The notes beneath the pieces were generated by a model. It was not told where the DNA came from. It was given only the letters and a program-made list of their open reading frames with translations, and made no database searches. Positions 1 through 7,652 of a DNA stretch of 64,000 nucleotides are shown piece after piece; position 1 is the stretch's first letter; every line of letters begins with the position of its first letter. A program made the position numbers and the translations under genes. Source of the stretch: Hymenobacter sp. APR13. Its GTDB lineage: Bacteria; Bacteroidota; Bacteroidia; Cytophagales; Hymenobacteraceae. Location: assembly GCF_000737515.1 (NCBI RefSeq), contig NZ_CP006587.1:930001-994000 (forward strand), given 5' to 3'.

Positions 1-133
1 GTAGAATACCCTTCTTCAGGTTGTCGATCTTCTTCTGGTCAATATCAATGCAGGTTACTTCGATGCCGACTTCGGCGAAGCAAGTGCCAGTAACCAGACC
101 GACGTATCCGGTGCCTACTACAGCTATTTTCAT
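1..133 (-). CDS. ugd: UDP-glucose 6-dehydrogenase, N-terminal fragment
   Basis: Only the first 44 codons are in the window; the gene runs off the left edge. The visible N-terminus starts [16 protein letters not shown], the Rossmann NAD-binding fingerprint (GxGxxG) of the UDP-glucose/GDP-mannose dehydrogenase family, followed by CFAEVG and an acidic residue ending the second strand (CIDID). The family oxidises UDP-glucose to UDP-glucuronate in the cytoplasm for polysaccharide synthesis. It lies 54 bp downstream of the asparagine synthase gene on the same strand, so the two are probably co-transcribed in a capsule or exopolysaccharide cluster. The exact sugar substrate (glucose or mannose type) cannot be fixed from this fragment. 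Confidence 0.85.
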   Translation of the reverse strand, partial: MKIAVVGTGYVGLVTGTCFAEVGIEVTCIDIDQKKIDNLKKGIL

Positions 134-187
134 GGAATCTGGAAAGAGCAGAAAATTCTTGTTGAATAACGATTTTGGCAGCTTGTG

Positions 188-2098
188 CTACTGGGCCATC
201 ATGTAGCGCTTGTACCAGTGCTGGAACACGATGAGGGCCCAGATACGGGCGTGCACGTCGCCGGGGCTGCGGGAGAACAGCTGGGTTTTGAGGGCGCGGA
301 TGGCGTCCACATCGAACACACCTTGGGCTTCGATGAAGGCATCTGACAGCAGGTCGTCCTCGATGAGGGGGCGTAGCTCGCCGCGGAACCACTTTAGCAG
401 CGGCACCTCGAAGCCGTGCTTGGGACGCTTATAGAGCTCCTCGGGCAGCAGCGGCCGGAAGGCGTCCTGCACGATGCGCTTCTTCATCTTCGCGTCGATT
501 TTGCTTTCGACGGGCAGCGAGAAGGCGAAGCGCACCACGTTGGGGTCGAGGAAGGGCGGGCGCACCTCCAGGGAGTTGGCCATGCTCATCATGTCCACCT
601 TGGCCAGCATGTCGTAGGGCAATACCAGCGTGGTGTCGGTCAGCAACACCTCGTTCAGGTCGCCGTCGGCGTGGATGTTCTCCAGGATGTCCTTGCGGCG
701 CTTCTCGGCCAGCTTCTTGCCGACTTTGCGGCGGGAAGCAGCACTGAGTAGATTGCGCGATTCCTTCTCGGACGTGAATGAGGCCCAATCGTAATACCGG
801 TCCTTGGGGCCGCTGAGCATGCCGCGCGAGAAGCGCTGAAACTGCCGCACGCGGTTGCCAAAGAAGCTGTTGCGCGACTTGGGCAGAATATCCCAGAGCA
901 GGTTGAGGCCGGTTACGGCTTCGGCCTTGAAGCCGCCCTGCCGCACCTGAAACTCACCCATGTGCTTGTTATAGCCGGCAAACAGCTCGTCGGCACCGTC
1001 ACCGCTGAGGGCCACGGTGGCCTTTTCGCGGGTGCGCTTGCTGAGGATGTACACGGCCAGGGCCGAGGAGTCGGCAAAGGGCTCGTCGATGTAGTCGAGC
1101 ACATCGAAGATGTGGTCGTAGAGGTCCTGGTTGGTGAGCGAGAAGACCGTGTGGTTGGTCTTGTACTTCTCGGCTACCAGCTTGGCATACTTGGTTTCGT
1201 CGAAGAAGGGCTCATCGGCGAAGCCGATGCTGAACGTGTTCAGGTGGTCGGTGTGGCGTGTGGCTAGGGCCACCACGACGCTCGAATCGATACCGCCGCT
1301 CAGGAAAGCCCCAATCGGCACGTCGGCCACGAGGCGGCGCGCGGTGGCGTCGTCCAGCAGCTCCACCAGCTTGGTTTTCTGCTGCTCGTAGGTGGTCTTG
1401 TTTTTCTCGACGCGCTTGGCGTCGTACGGAATCTTGTACCAGCGCTTGCGCACCACTTTCTTGCCCTTGATGAACAGGTAGTGGCCGGGCAACAGCTTCT
1501 TGACGCCCTTGAAGATGGTGGCGGGTCCGGGAATGTAGTTGAGCTGCAGATACTGGCTCAGCGCCACGTAGTCCATTTTGCGCGGAATGCCCAGCGCCAG
1601 CAGCGACTTCATTTCCGAGGCAAAGAACAGCTTGTCCTCGTCGCGGTAGATCAGCACGGGCTTCTCCCCCATCCGGTCGCGGGCAATGAACAGCGAGTCC
1701 TCTTCCTTATCGTAGATGGCCAGGCCGAAAAAGCCGTTCAGCTTCTTCAGAAAGCCACGGCCTTCGGTGATGTAAAGGCGGAGAATGACTTCCGTATCGG
1801 TCTGCGAATGGAAGTGGTAGCCCTTCTTAATCAGGCGCTGGCGCAGCTCCCGGAAGTTGAATATCTCCCCGTTGAAGACGATGGTGTAGCGCCCCGACTC
1901 ATCGGTCATGGGCTGATTGCCATCGGCCGAAAGGTCGAGGATGGCCAGGCGCCGGAAGCCGAGGCCACAACGGTCGTACACGAAGTGTCCCTGCGAGTCG
2001 GGGCCGCGGCTGACAATGGCGTCGGTAGAGGCCGGCAGGGCGGCCAGCGCGCTGCGGCCCGTGTCGGTGAAGGCAAATAGTCCGGTAATTCCACACAT
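188..2098 (-). CDS. asnB: Glutamine-hydrolysing asparagine synthase
   Basis: A 636-residue class II glutamine amidotransferase that makes asparagine from aspartate, glutamine and ATP in the cytoplasm. The start is set at the ATG giving Met-Cys-Gly-Ile-Thr-Gly, because processing exposes Cys2 as the nucleophile of the glutaminase domain. A longer frame begins 24 codons upstream but would bury Cys2. The N-terminal Ntn domain (about residues 2-190) keeps RGPDSQG and the FNGEIFN motif; the synthetase domain holds the ATP-pyrophosphatase loop FLSGGIDSS near residue 266. Length is normal for the long AsnB type found in polysaccharide clusters, and the gene sits just upstream of ugd. A TAnnTTTG box lies only 8 nt before the start, implying a very short or absent leader. 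Confidence 0.93.
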   Translation of the reverse strand: MCGITGLFAFTDTGRSALAALPASTDAIVSRGPDSQGHFVYDRCGLGFRRLAILDLSADGNQPMTDESGRYTIVFNGEIFNFRELRQRLIKKGYHFHSQTDTEVILRLYITEGRGFLKKLNGFFGLAIYDKEEDSLFIARDRMGEKPVLIYRDEDKLFFASEMKSLLALGIPRKMDYVALSQYLQLNYIPGPATIFKGVKKLLPGHYLFIKGKKVVRKRWYKIPYDAKRVEKNKTTYEQQKTKLVELLDDATARRLVADVPIGAFLSGGIDSSVVVALATRHTDHLNTFSIGFADEPFFDETKYAKLVAEKYKTNHTVFSLTNQDLYDHIFDVLDYIDEPFADSSALAVYILSKRTREKATVALSGDGADELFAGYNKHMGEFQVRQGGFKAEAVTGLNLLWDILPKSRNSFFGNRVRQFQRFSRGMLSGPKDRYYDWASFTSEKESRNLLSAASRRKVGKKLAEKRRKDILENIHADGDLNEVLLTDTTLVLPYDMLAKVDMMSMANSLEVRPPFLDPNVVRFAFSLPVESKIDAKMKKRIVQDAFRPLLPEELYKRPKHGFEVPLLKWFRGELRPLIEDDLLSDAFIEAQGVFDVDAIRALKTQLFSRSPGDVHARIWALIVFQHWYKRYMMAQ

Positions 2099-2106
2099 AG
2101 AGCGGA

Positions 2107-2114
2107 CAAAAGTA
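2107..2114 (-). promoter_or_regulatory. Bacteroidota -7 box for asnB
   Basis: On the minus strand the sequence reads TACTTTTG, a match to the Bacteroidota housekeeping-sigma -7 consensus TAnnTTTG. It is 8 nt upstream of the asnB ATG. I see no clear TTTG/TTG element at the usual 19-21 nt spacing, so this rests on the -7 box alone. Confidence 0.5.
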
Positions 2115-2224
2115 CGAAGGTTCGGCAGACTTGTTGACGGAAAAGACGAACTGGTGCGCCTTGCAACCAAACCTAGTCCAGCTTAGTACACCTCCTAGTT
2201 TTCACCCTCAGCCTTCTGTCTGTT

Positions 2225-2710
2225 ATGAACCTGCAAGAAAATATGAACCTCCAGAAAGACTTCGAAGCCGCCGTAGCGCGCGTAGACTCGTTGCCAGCCG
2301 ACAAAGCGGCCGCACACATGACGGACCTTTATGGTCTCTACAAGCAAGCTACCGAAGGCGACCACGACACGGAAAAAGATGTGGTTGGCGACGATACGCC
2401 ATCAAACCCCAGCGGCCAGGAAGGCATGTCGCAGGCTCAGTGGGACTCGTGGAGCAAATTTAAAGGGGTGAGCGAAGAAGATGCCCGTCGCCAATACATT
2501 CAGAAAGTGGCAGAAATCGCCGGGCCTGTAGGTGAGAAAGCCAATGTTATTGTGGGCAGCGGCCAGCCGGCCACCGGCTCGCAAGTGAATAACATCAGCC
2601 CAGCTGCCGAAGCGCAGCAACAGGCTGGCGTATCGCAAGGAGGCCTGCGCGGCGACCTGTCGGGCGGCGCTCCGTACGGTGGCGAAGACCAACTCAAAGA
2701 GCAGCAATAG
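2225..2710 (+). CDS. Acyl-CoA-binding protein (ACBP) domain protein
   Basis: A 161-residue cytoplasmic protein whose first ~95 residues match the ACBP four-helix family: DFEAAV near the start, LYGLYKQATEGD, QWDSW, and a later EDARRQYIQKV. The family binds long-chain acyl-CoA esters and buffers or shuttles them. The Tyr/Lys pair of the YGLYKQA helix is kept, but the lysine normally just before the WDxW tryptophan is Gln here, and the loop between the two motifs is longer than in eukaryotic ACBP. The C-terminal ~65 residues are Gly/Gln/Ala-rich and look disordered; they are not part of the family fold. Start could be this ATG or the second Met at 2243, which is closer to canonical ACBP N-termini. 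Stand-alone gene. Confidence 0.8.
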   Translation: MNLQENMNLQKDFEAAVARVDSLPADKAAAHMTDLYGLYKQATEGDHDTEKDVVGDDTPSNPSGQEGMSQAQWDSWSKFKGVSEEDARRQYIQKVAEIAGPVGEKANVIVGSGQPATGSQVNNISPAAEAQQQAGVSQGGLRGDLSGGAPYGGEDQLKEQQ

Positions 2711-2836
2711 TCTCTCGAACTTGTGCCTGACAGCGCCCGTTCTGCCATCTGCAGAGCGGGCGCTGCCTTTTATACATGCTGTATACATGCTGTACTTACG
2801 CGTGCAGGCCAGGATTTTGGCTATTTTCGGCCATCT

Positions 2837-4813
2837 ATGACTTACCCATTCCTTCCGCCCGCCGGCCTGCGCCTGTTTGGTGCCGCTTGTCTGCTACTCA
2901 GTGCGTGTGCGCCGACTGCACCGCGCCAGACGGCTACCACTACCCTGCCGCCTAATCAGTTTGCCGACGCCACGCTCCGCCTGATCGGCACGGCCCAGGA
3001 TGAGCGCAACACGACGGCGCTCCTGCCCTATCTCGCTAACCCGGAAGCTCGCTACCGCGAGGCAGCAGCCTTAGCGCTGGCGTCGGTGCAGGATAAGCAG
3101 GCTACCAACGCCCTGCTCCCTCTGCTGCAGGATCCGGACGCCGCTACCCGGCGTGCTTCGGCCTACGCCCTGGGCCAGACTGGCGACAGCACGGCCGCTG
3201 AACCACTGGCGATACAGATTCCGAAGGCGGGCAGCGCGGTGCAGCGCCGATATTTATATGAGGCGCTGGGGCGCTGTGCCACGCGTAGCTCGCTGCGGCT
3301 GCTGTGGCGCAACGCGGCCCCGGCGGATACCAGCTTTTCTACCGGGCTGGCCTGGGGGCTGATGCGGGCAGGCCTGCGTGGGCTGACGTCGGAGGCGGCG
3401 GTGGCGCGAGCCGTGGCGCTGCTGCAGCCGCGGCAGCCGCTGGCGGCGCGGCAGGGTGCGGCTTTTGCGTTAGCCCGCACGCCCCGCCTCGACCTGACGC
3501 CCTACCAGGTGGCCCTCACAGCGGCCGTGGCTGACCCAGACCCGGTGGTACGGGCGGCCGCCACCAGCGCGTTGGGCAAGGTGAAGAGCCCAACCATTGC
3601 CCCCACGCTCATTGGGCTCGTACGGCAGAATATCGACTACCGGGTGCGGGTGAGTGCGCTGCGGGCCATGAACGCCACCATGTACGCGCCGGTGAAGGAA
3701 ACCGCCTGGGATGCCCTGACACAGCCTAACAGCCAAGTGGCCGTTACGGCCGCCGAGTTTTTTCTGGCCCACGCCAGCGGCGAGCCGGGCCGGCAGTTTC
3801 TGGAAAAGGCCGCCCGCCTCACCGACTGGCGCGTGCGGGCCACCCTGCTGGCGGTGGCCCTGAAACTGGGCGGGCCCGAGCAGGGTGCCATCCGCACGGC
3901 CATTCAGGAGCGGTACGCGGCAGCCACCGACCCGTATGAGAAAGGCTACCTGCTGAAAGCGCTGGCCGAAGACCCAGCCGCCTACGCTTTTGTGGAGCAG
4001 GCCACCTTTGCCGCCGGCCAGCCGCTGGTGGTGGGCTCCTACGGTATGGAAGCCCTGGTGGCCATGCGCCGCCTGCCGGCCTTCCCAGAAACACAGCACG
4101 GCGCATTTGCCCTCACGCTGCGCCGGGCCCTGCGCGGCGGCGACGTAACCATCATGGGAACGGCTGCTGAGGCCCTGCGCGACCCGCAACTGAACCTGCG
4201 CCGCTTGCTGCCCGATGCCGGCTTCGTGGTGGAAGCCCGCGACAAGCTGGTGCTGCCCCGCGACCTGGAAGCCTGGCAGTCGTTGCAGCAAACCATCGAC
4301 TACCTGCAAAACCGGCCCGCCACGCCCGTGCCAGTGGCTAAAGCAGCTGCGCATCCCATCGACTGGGCCGTGGTGCAGCGGATTCCGGCGCGGCAGCGCG
4401 TACTGGTACGCACCAGCCAGGGCGACATTACCATGCAGTTGCACGTGGAAGATGCGCCGGGCTCGGTGGCCAGCTTCGTGCAGCTGATAGAGCAGGGCTT
4501 CTACGATGGCAAGACGTTTCACCGGGTGGTGCCTAACTTCGTGGCGCAGGGCGGCTGCCCCCGCGGCGACGGCTCCGGCAGCACCGACTACAACCTGCGC
4601 TCCGAGTTCGGCGACCTGCGCTACGGCGAAGGCGCCGTAGGCCTGGCCTCGGCCGGCAAAGACACCGAAAGCTGTCAGTGGTTTATCACCCACGGCCCCA
4701 CTCCGCACCTGGATGGCCGCTACACCATCTTCGCGCAGGTAGTACAGGGCCTAGACGTGGTTCCAAAACTGGCCATTGGCGATAAAATCCTGAAAGTGGA
4801 GCTCATCCGCTGA
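2837..4813 (+). CDS. HEAT-repeat lipoprotein fused to cyclophilin-type peptidyl-prolyl isomerase
   Basis: 658 residues starting at the ATG that gives a lipoprotein signal ending LLLSAC (lipid-attached Cys24); an upstream in-frame start would add 38 residues and spoil the signal. Residues ~35-500 are helical HEAT/PBS-lyase-like repeats, with recurring AALALASV, AAATSALGKV and AYALGQTGD units and spaced DP turns, a protein-binding solenoid. Residues ~521-658 are a cyclophilin domain with FHRVVPNFVAQGG, ESCQWFITHG and LDGRYTIFAQV, the family's substrate and catalytic segments, so proline cis-trans isomerase activity is expected. Location is predicted to be membrane-anchored, periplasm-facing. 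A strong bidirectional terminator follows. The combination suggests a periplasmic folding factor with a client-binding solenoid; the clients are unknown. Confidence 0.88.
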   Translation: MTYPFLPPAGLRLFGAACLLLSACAPTAPRQTATTTLPPNQFADATLRLIGTAQDERNTTALLPYLANPEARYREAAALALASVQDKQATNALLPLLQDPDAATRRASAYALGQTGDSTAAEPLAIQIPKAGSAVQRRYLYEALGRCATRSSLRLLWRNAAPADTSFSTGLAWGLMRAGLRGLTSEAAVARAVALLQPRQPLAARQGAAFALARTPRLDLTPYQVALTAAVADPDPVVRAAATSALGKVKSPTIAPTLIGLVRQNIDYRVRVSALRAMNATMYAPVKETAWDALTQPNSQVAVTAAEFFLAHASGEPGRQFLEKAARLTDWRVRATLLAVALKLGGPEQGAIRTAIQERYAAATDPYEKGYLLKALAEDPAAYAFVEQATFAAGQPLVVGSYGMEALVAMRRLPAFPETQHGAFALTLRRALRGGDVTIMGTAAEALRDPQLNLRRLLPDAGFVVEARDKLVLPRDLEAWQSLQQTIDYLQNRPATPVPVAKAAAHPIDWAVVQRIPARQRVLVRTSQGDITMQLHVEDAPGSVASFVQLIEQGFYDGKTFHRVVPNFVAQGGCPRGDGSGSTDYNLRSEFGDLRYGEGAVGLASAGKDTESCQWFITHGPTPHLDGRYTIFAQVVQGLDVVPKLAIGDKILKVELIR

Positions 4814-4831
4814 TCCGACGACACCTTCAGC

Positions 4832-4883
4832 AAAAAGCCCCCGCAACACCTGCAGTATCTGGCAGGCATTGCGGGGGCTTTTT
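4832..4883. terminator. Bidirectional rho-independent terminator
   Basis: A 15-bp perfect stem (AAAAAGCCCCCGCAA and its complement) with A-run and T-run on the two sides. It lies between the convergent cyclophilin gene and the cupin gene and can serve both. Confidence 0.85.
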
Positions 4884-4899
4884 GCTATGAGAGTGGCGG

Positions 4900-5238
4900 C
4901 TATTTGTCGCGGCCGTGCACCTGGGCGGGCGGCGCGGTGGCTTCCACGGCCGAGAAGGTTTCCAGGATCTTGTAAGTGTGCGACGCGCCTTTGGCTACCA
5001 CCCAGGAGTTGCCGGGCTCCAGCACGACCACCTGACCTTCGAGGTGCAGTTCGGCGCGGCCTTTCAGCACGTAGCCCACCGTTTCGTAAGGACGGGAGGT
5101 GGGTTCCTTGGCGTCGCCGGGCTCTTCGTTTTCCCAGAGGCGCATCGAAACCTGCGCGCCGGAAGCCAGGTACTTTTCACCCTCGGGGCCTTTGGGCGAG
5201 TGAGCGGAATCTACTTTGGTGATGGAGGTATCAGCCAT
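4900..5238 (-). CDS. Small cupin-domain protein
   Basis: A 112-residue single-domain cupin, cytoplasmic (no signal). Conserved cupin features are the YETVGYVLKGRAELHLEG segment (motif 1 region) and PGNSWVVAKGASHTYKI (motif 2 region with its His). Motif 1 is degenerate: the expected HxH metal ligands are not obvious, since the segment has YETVGYV instead, so metal-dependent catalysis is uncertain. It could be a sensor or binding protein or an isomerase-like enzyme. It converges with the cyclophilin gene across a shared terminator and has no operon partner on its strand, so context gives no substrate. Confidence 0.75.
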   Translation of the reverse strand: MADTSITKVDSAHSPKGPEGEKYLASGAQVSMRLWENEEPGDAKEPTSRPYETVGYVLKGRAELHLEGQVVVLEPGNSWVVAKGASHTYKILETFSAVEATAPPAQVHGRDK

Positions 5239-5425
5239 AATTACAGGAGCAAAAAGAGGAGTAACAAAGTAAGTTCAGCCGGTCGGCCAACCCGTTTCGC
5301 AAACGCAGGCGCCGGCCTGCTGGTTGTCGGACGGGGCCAACTATAGCCAAAACCTTCCGGACCACACCCGGTTACCCTACCTTGCGGCCGCGGCACCTCG
5401 GGCGTCGCGGCTTACTCGTTTTTCT

Positions 5426-6265
5426 ATGTCGTTTTCTTCTGACTCTCCTTTTGTCCGGACGCTGGCCCGGGCGCACCAGCAGGTGGCGGCGGCACTGCCG
5501 GGCGCGGCCTTCTGCCAGCTTACCGAGCAGCTGCTGCAGGTGCTGTTCCCGGAACGCGCCCCGCAGCCCCTGCGCCACCCCGATGCCGTAGCCGCCACGC
5601 TCACGCAGCTGCAGCACGATCTGGCGGCCCTGCTGTCCCACGTCACTCTGCCCGACCCGCCCGCTGCCGTGGCGGCGGCCTGCATGGCCCGCCTGCCCGC
5701 CCTGCGCGACCTGCTGCTGCGCGACGCGGCCGCCATTCTGGCCGCCGACCCCGCCGCCCAGGGTCTCGACGAGGTCATTACCACCTATCCGGGCTTCTAC
5801 GCCATTGCCCTGCACCGCATGGCCCACGCGCTGTACCAGCTGCAGGTGCCCCGGGTGCCGCGCCTCATCAGCGAGTACGCCCACCAGCGCACCGGCATCG
5901 ACATTCACCCGGGCGCCCGCATCGGCTCCTCGTTCTGCATCGACCACGGCACGGGCATCGTTATCGGCGAAACGGCCGTTATCGGGGCGCACGTCAAGAT
6001 ATTTCAGGGCGTTACGCTGGGGGCGCTGAGTGTCACGAAGGCGCTGCAGGGCATCAAGCGCCACCCCACCATCGAAGACCACTCGGTTATTTATGCCGGC
6101 GCCACTATTCTGGGCGGCAGCACCGTCATTGGTAGCCACAGCATCATCGGGGGCAATGTGTGGCTTACGGAGAGCGTACCGTCGCATTCGCGCGTATACC
6201 ACCGGGCCCAACTGCACGTCACGCGCACCGAAGACCCCACCGCCGACCTCATGTTTTCTATTTAA
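5426..6265 (+). CDS. cysE: Serine O-acetyltransferase
   Basis: A 279-residue cytoplasmic enzyme that acetylates L-serine with acetyl-CoA, the first step of cysteine synthesis. The C-terminal half is a left-handed beta helix built of hexapeptide repeats ([20 protein letters not shown], then [14 protein letters not shown]), preceded by the family's DPAAQ and [11 protein letters not shown] segments. The N-terminal ~90 residues are a helical domain of the EpsC/CysE type. I chose the ATG giving MSFSSDSPF because the 34 upstream codons look like leader DNA. The cysteine synthase gene follows about 100 bp downstream on the same strand, making a cysE-cysK pair. Confidence 0.92.
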   Translation: MSFSSDSPFVRTLARAHQQVAAALPGAAFCQLTEQLLQVLFPERAPQPLRHPDAVAATLTQLQHDLAALLSHVTLPDPPAAVAAACMARLPALRDLLLRDAAAILAADPAAQGLDEVITTYPGFYAIALHRMAHALYQLQVPRVPRLISEYAHQRTGIDIHPGARIGSSFCIDHGTGIVIGETAVIGAHVKIFQGVTLGALSVTKALQGIKRHPTIEDHSVIYAGATILGGSTVIGSHSIIGGNVWLTESVPSHSRVYHRAQLHVTRTEDPTADLMFSI

Positions 6266-6368
6266 AAGGCTGCTTGGTTGAATTGTTACATTGTTGGTCG
6301 TTCCGACGGCCTCCAATCTGACCCTAGATTCAGCCAGTAAGCCATTACACAATTCAACCTTTCAACTC

Positions 6369-7289
6369 ATGAAATTCAACTCCATTCTGGATACCATTGG
6401 GCGCACGCCGCTGCTGCGCCTCAACAAGCTGTTTGCCCACCGCCCCGACGTGGAAGTGTGGGTGAAGCTGGAGCGCGCCAATCCCGGTGGCAGCATCAAA
6501 GACCGGATTGCCTTGAGCATGATCGAGCAGGCTGAGCGCGACGGCATCCTCACGCCCGACTCGCTGATTGTGGAGCCTACGTCCGGCAACACCGGCGTGG
6601 GCCTGGCCATGGTAGCCGCCGTGAAGGGCTACAAGATTACGCTGGTGATGCCCGAGTCGATGTCGATTGAGCGCCGCCGCCTGATGGCCGCCTACGGCGC
6701 CAACCTGGAGCTGACGCCGCGCGAGAAGGGCATGAAGGGCGCCATCGAGAAGGCCCACGAGCTGGTGCGCGACACGCCCGGCGCCTGGATGCCCATGCAG
6801 TTCGATAACCCGGCCAACATCCGTGTGCATGTGGAAACCACGGCCCAGGAAATTCTGGAAGATGCCCCAGAGGGCTTCGACTACTACATCACCGGCGTGG
6901 GCACCGGCGGCCACCTCACCGGCGTGGCCGAAGTGCTGAAGCCAAAATTTGCCAACCTGAAAGTGTTTGCCGTAGAGCCCGAAGCCTCGCCCGTTATCAG
7001 CGGTGGCGCGCCGGGCCCCCACCCCATCCAGGGCATCGGCGCGGGCTTCATTCCCGAAAACCTGCACACCGACGTACTCGACGGCACCATCCAGATTTCG
7101 CAGCAGGAGGCCTTCGATATGGCCCGCCGCGCCGCCCGCGAGGAAGGCATCCTAGTCGGCGTATCGTCGGGAGCTTCCCTGGCTGCCGTGGCTAAGAAGC
7201 TCGATGAAGTTCCGCAGGGTGGCCGCATCCTCACCTTCTGCTACGATACCGGCGAGCGGTATCTGTCGGTGGAAGGCCTGTTCGTGTAG
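6369..7289 (+). CDS. cysK: Cysteine synthase (O-acetylserine sulfhydrylase)
   Basis: A 306-residue PLP enzyme that makes cysteine from O-acetylserine and sulfide. Visible hallmarks are the PLP lysine in GGSIKDRIA (near residue 44), the substrate loop [15 protein letters not shown], the glycine-rich phosphate loop [11 protein letters not shown] and VGVSSGAS. The start at [18 protein letters not shown] matches the family N-terminus; 26 in-frame codons upstream are AT-rich leader. It lies directly downstream of cysE on the same strand and ends at a clear terminator, so the pair covers the two-step cysteine route. It could be the CysM subtype, but motif wording favours CysK. Confidence 0.93.
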   Translation: MKFNSILDTIGRTPLLRLNKLFAHRPDVEVWVKLERANPGGSIKDRIALSMIEQAERDGILTPDSLIVEPTSGNTGVGLAMVAAVKGYKITLVMPESMSIERRRLMAAYGANLELTPREKGMKGAIEKAHELVRDTPGAWMPMQFDNPANIRVHVETTAQEILEDAPEGFDYYITGVGTGGHLTGVAEVLKPKFANLKVFAVEPEASPVISGGAPGPHPIQGIGAGFIPENLHTDVLDGTIQISQQEAFDMARRAAREEGILVGVSSGASLAAVAKKLDEVPQGGRILTFCYDTGERYLSVEGLFV

Positions 7290-7304
7290 TCGGGCGTACT
7301 TCAA

Positions 7305-7340
7305 CAAAAAAGCCGCTTCCTTTCGGGAGCGGCTTTTTTT
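7305..7340 (+). terminator. Terminator of cysK
   Basis: GC-rich hairpin (AAAAAGCCGCT..AGCGGCTTTTT) followed by a T-run, 16 bp after the cysK stop codon. Confidence 0.85.
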
Positions 7341-7381
7341 ATTGGGTAGCAGGTACACCGTCTGGAGCTGGCCGTAAAAAC

Positions 7382-7412
7382 AAAAAGCCTGACCTTGCGG
7401 TCAGGCTTTTTT
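7382..7412 (-). terminator. Terminator downstream of tRNA-Ala
   Basis: Perfect stem AAAAAGCCTGACC/GGTCAGGCTTTTT with a 4-nt loop. It lies 10 bp beyond the 3' end of the minus-strand tRNA and is nearly symmetric, so it could also act on the plus strand. Confidence 0.75.
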
Positions 7413-7422
7413 GAAACGTGAG

Positions 7423-7496
<74 letters not shown>

Positions 7497-7534
7497 GTTT
7501 GGTGTGTGCCATCCGCCGGTTGCGTTTGGTTTGA

Positions 7535-7564
7535 CAAAAGTACGGCGCGAATCGGAATGTGCAA
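7535..7564 (-). promoter_or_regulatory. Promoter of tRNA-Ala
   Basis: On the minus strand TTG (7562-7564), 19-nt spacer, then TACTTTTG (7535-7542). This matches both halves and spacing of the Bacteroidota consensus TTTG/TTG-N19-21-TAnnTTTG, 38 nt before the tRNA 5' end. It is the best full promoter in the window. Confidence 0.75.
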
Positions 7565-7600
7565 GAGGTAGGCTGAAAAAAAACGCTGTTTTTTGAAAAT

Positions 7601-7635
7601 AAAAATGGGCTGGCGCTAGCGCCAGCCCATTTTTT
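7601..7635 (-). terminator. Terminator of first TonB-dependent receptor
   Basis: A perfect palindrome, AAAAATGGGCTGGCGC and its complement, with flanking A and T runs, 18 bp past the receptor stop codon. Confidence 0.85.
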
Positions 7636-7652
7636 CAACTTAAACCGTTGGC

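Noticed and set aside
3470..4708. Long antisense frame (412 codons) opposite the HEAT/cyclophilin gene
   Set aside because: It arises from the high GC third-codon bias of the real gene on the other strand; it has no domain, and the plus-strand frame has clear motifs. Similar long antisense frames occur opposite the TonB receptors, xdhB, the S46 peptidase and the metallopeptidase.
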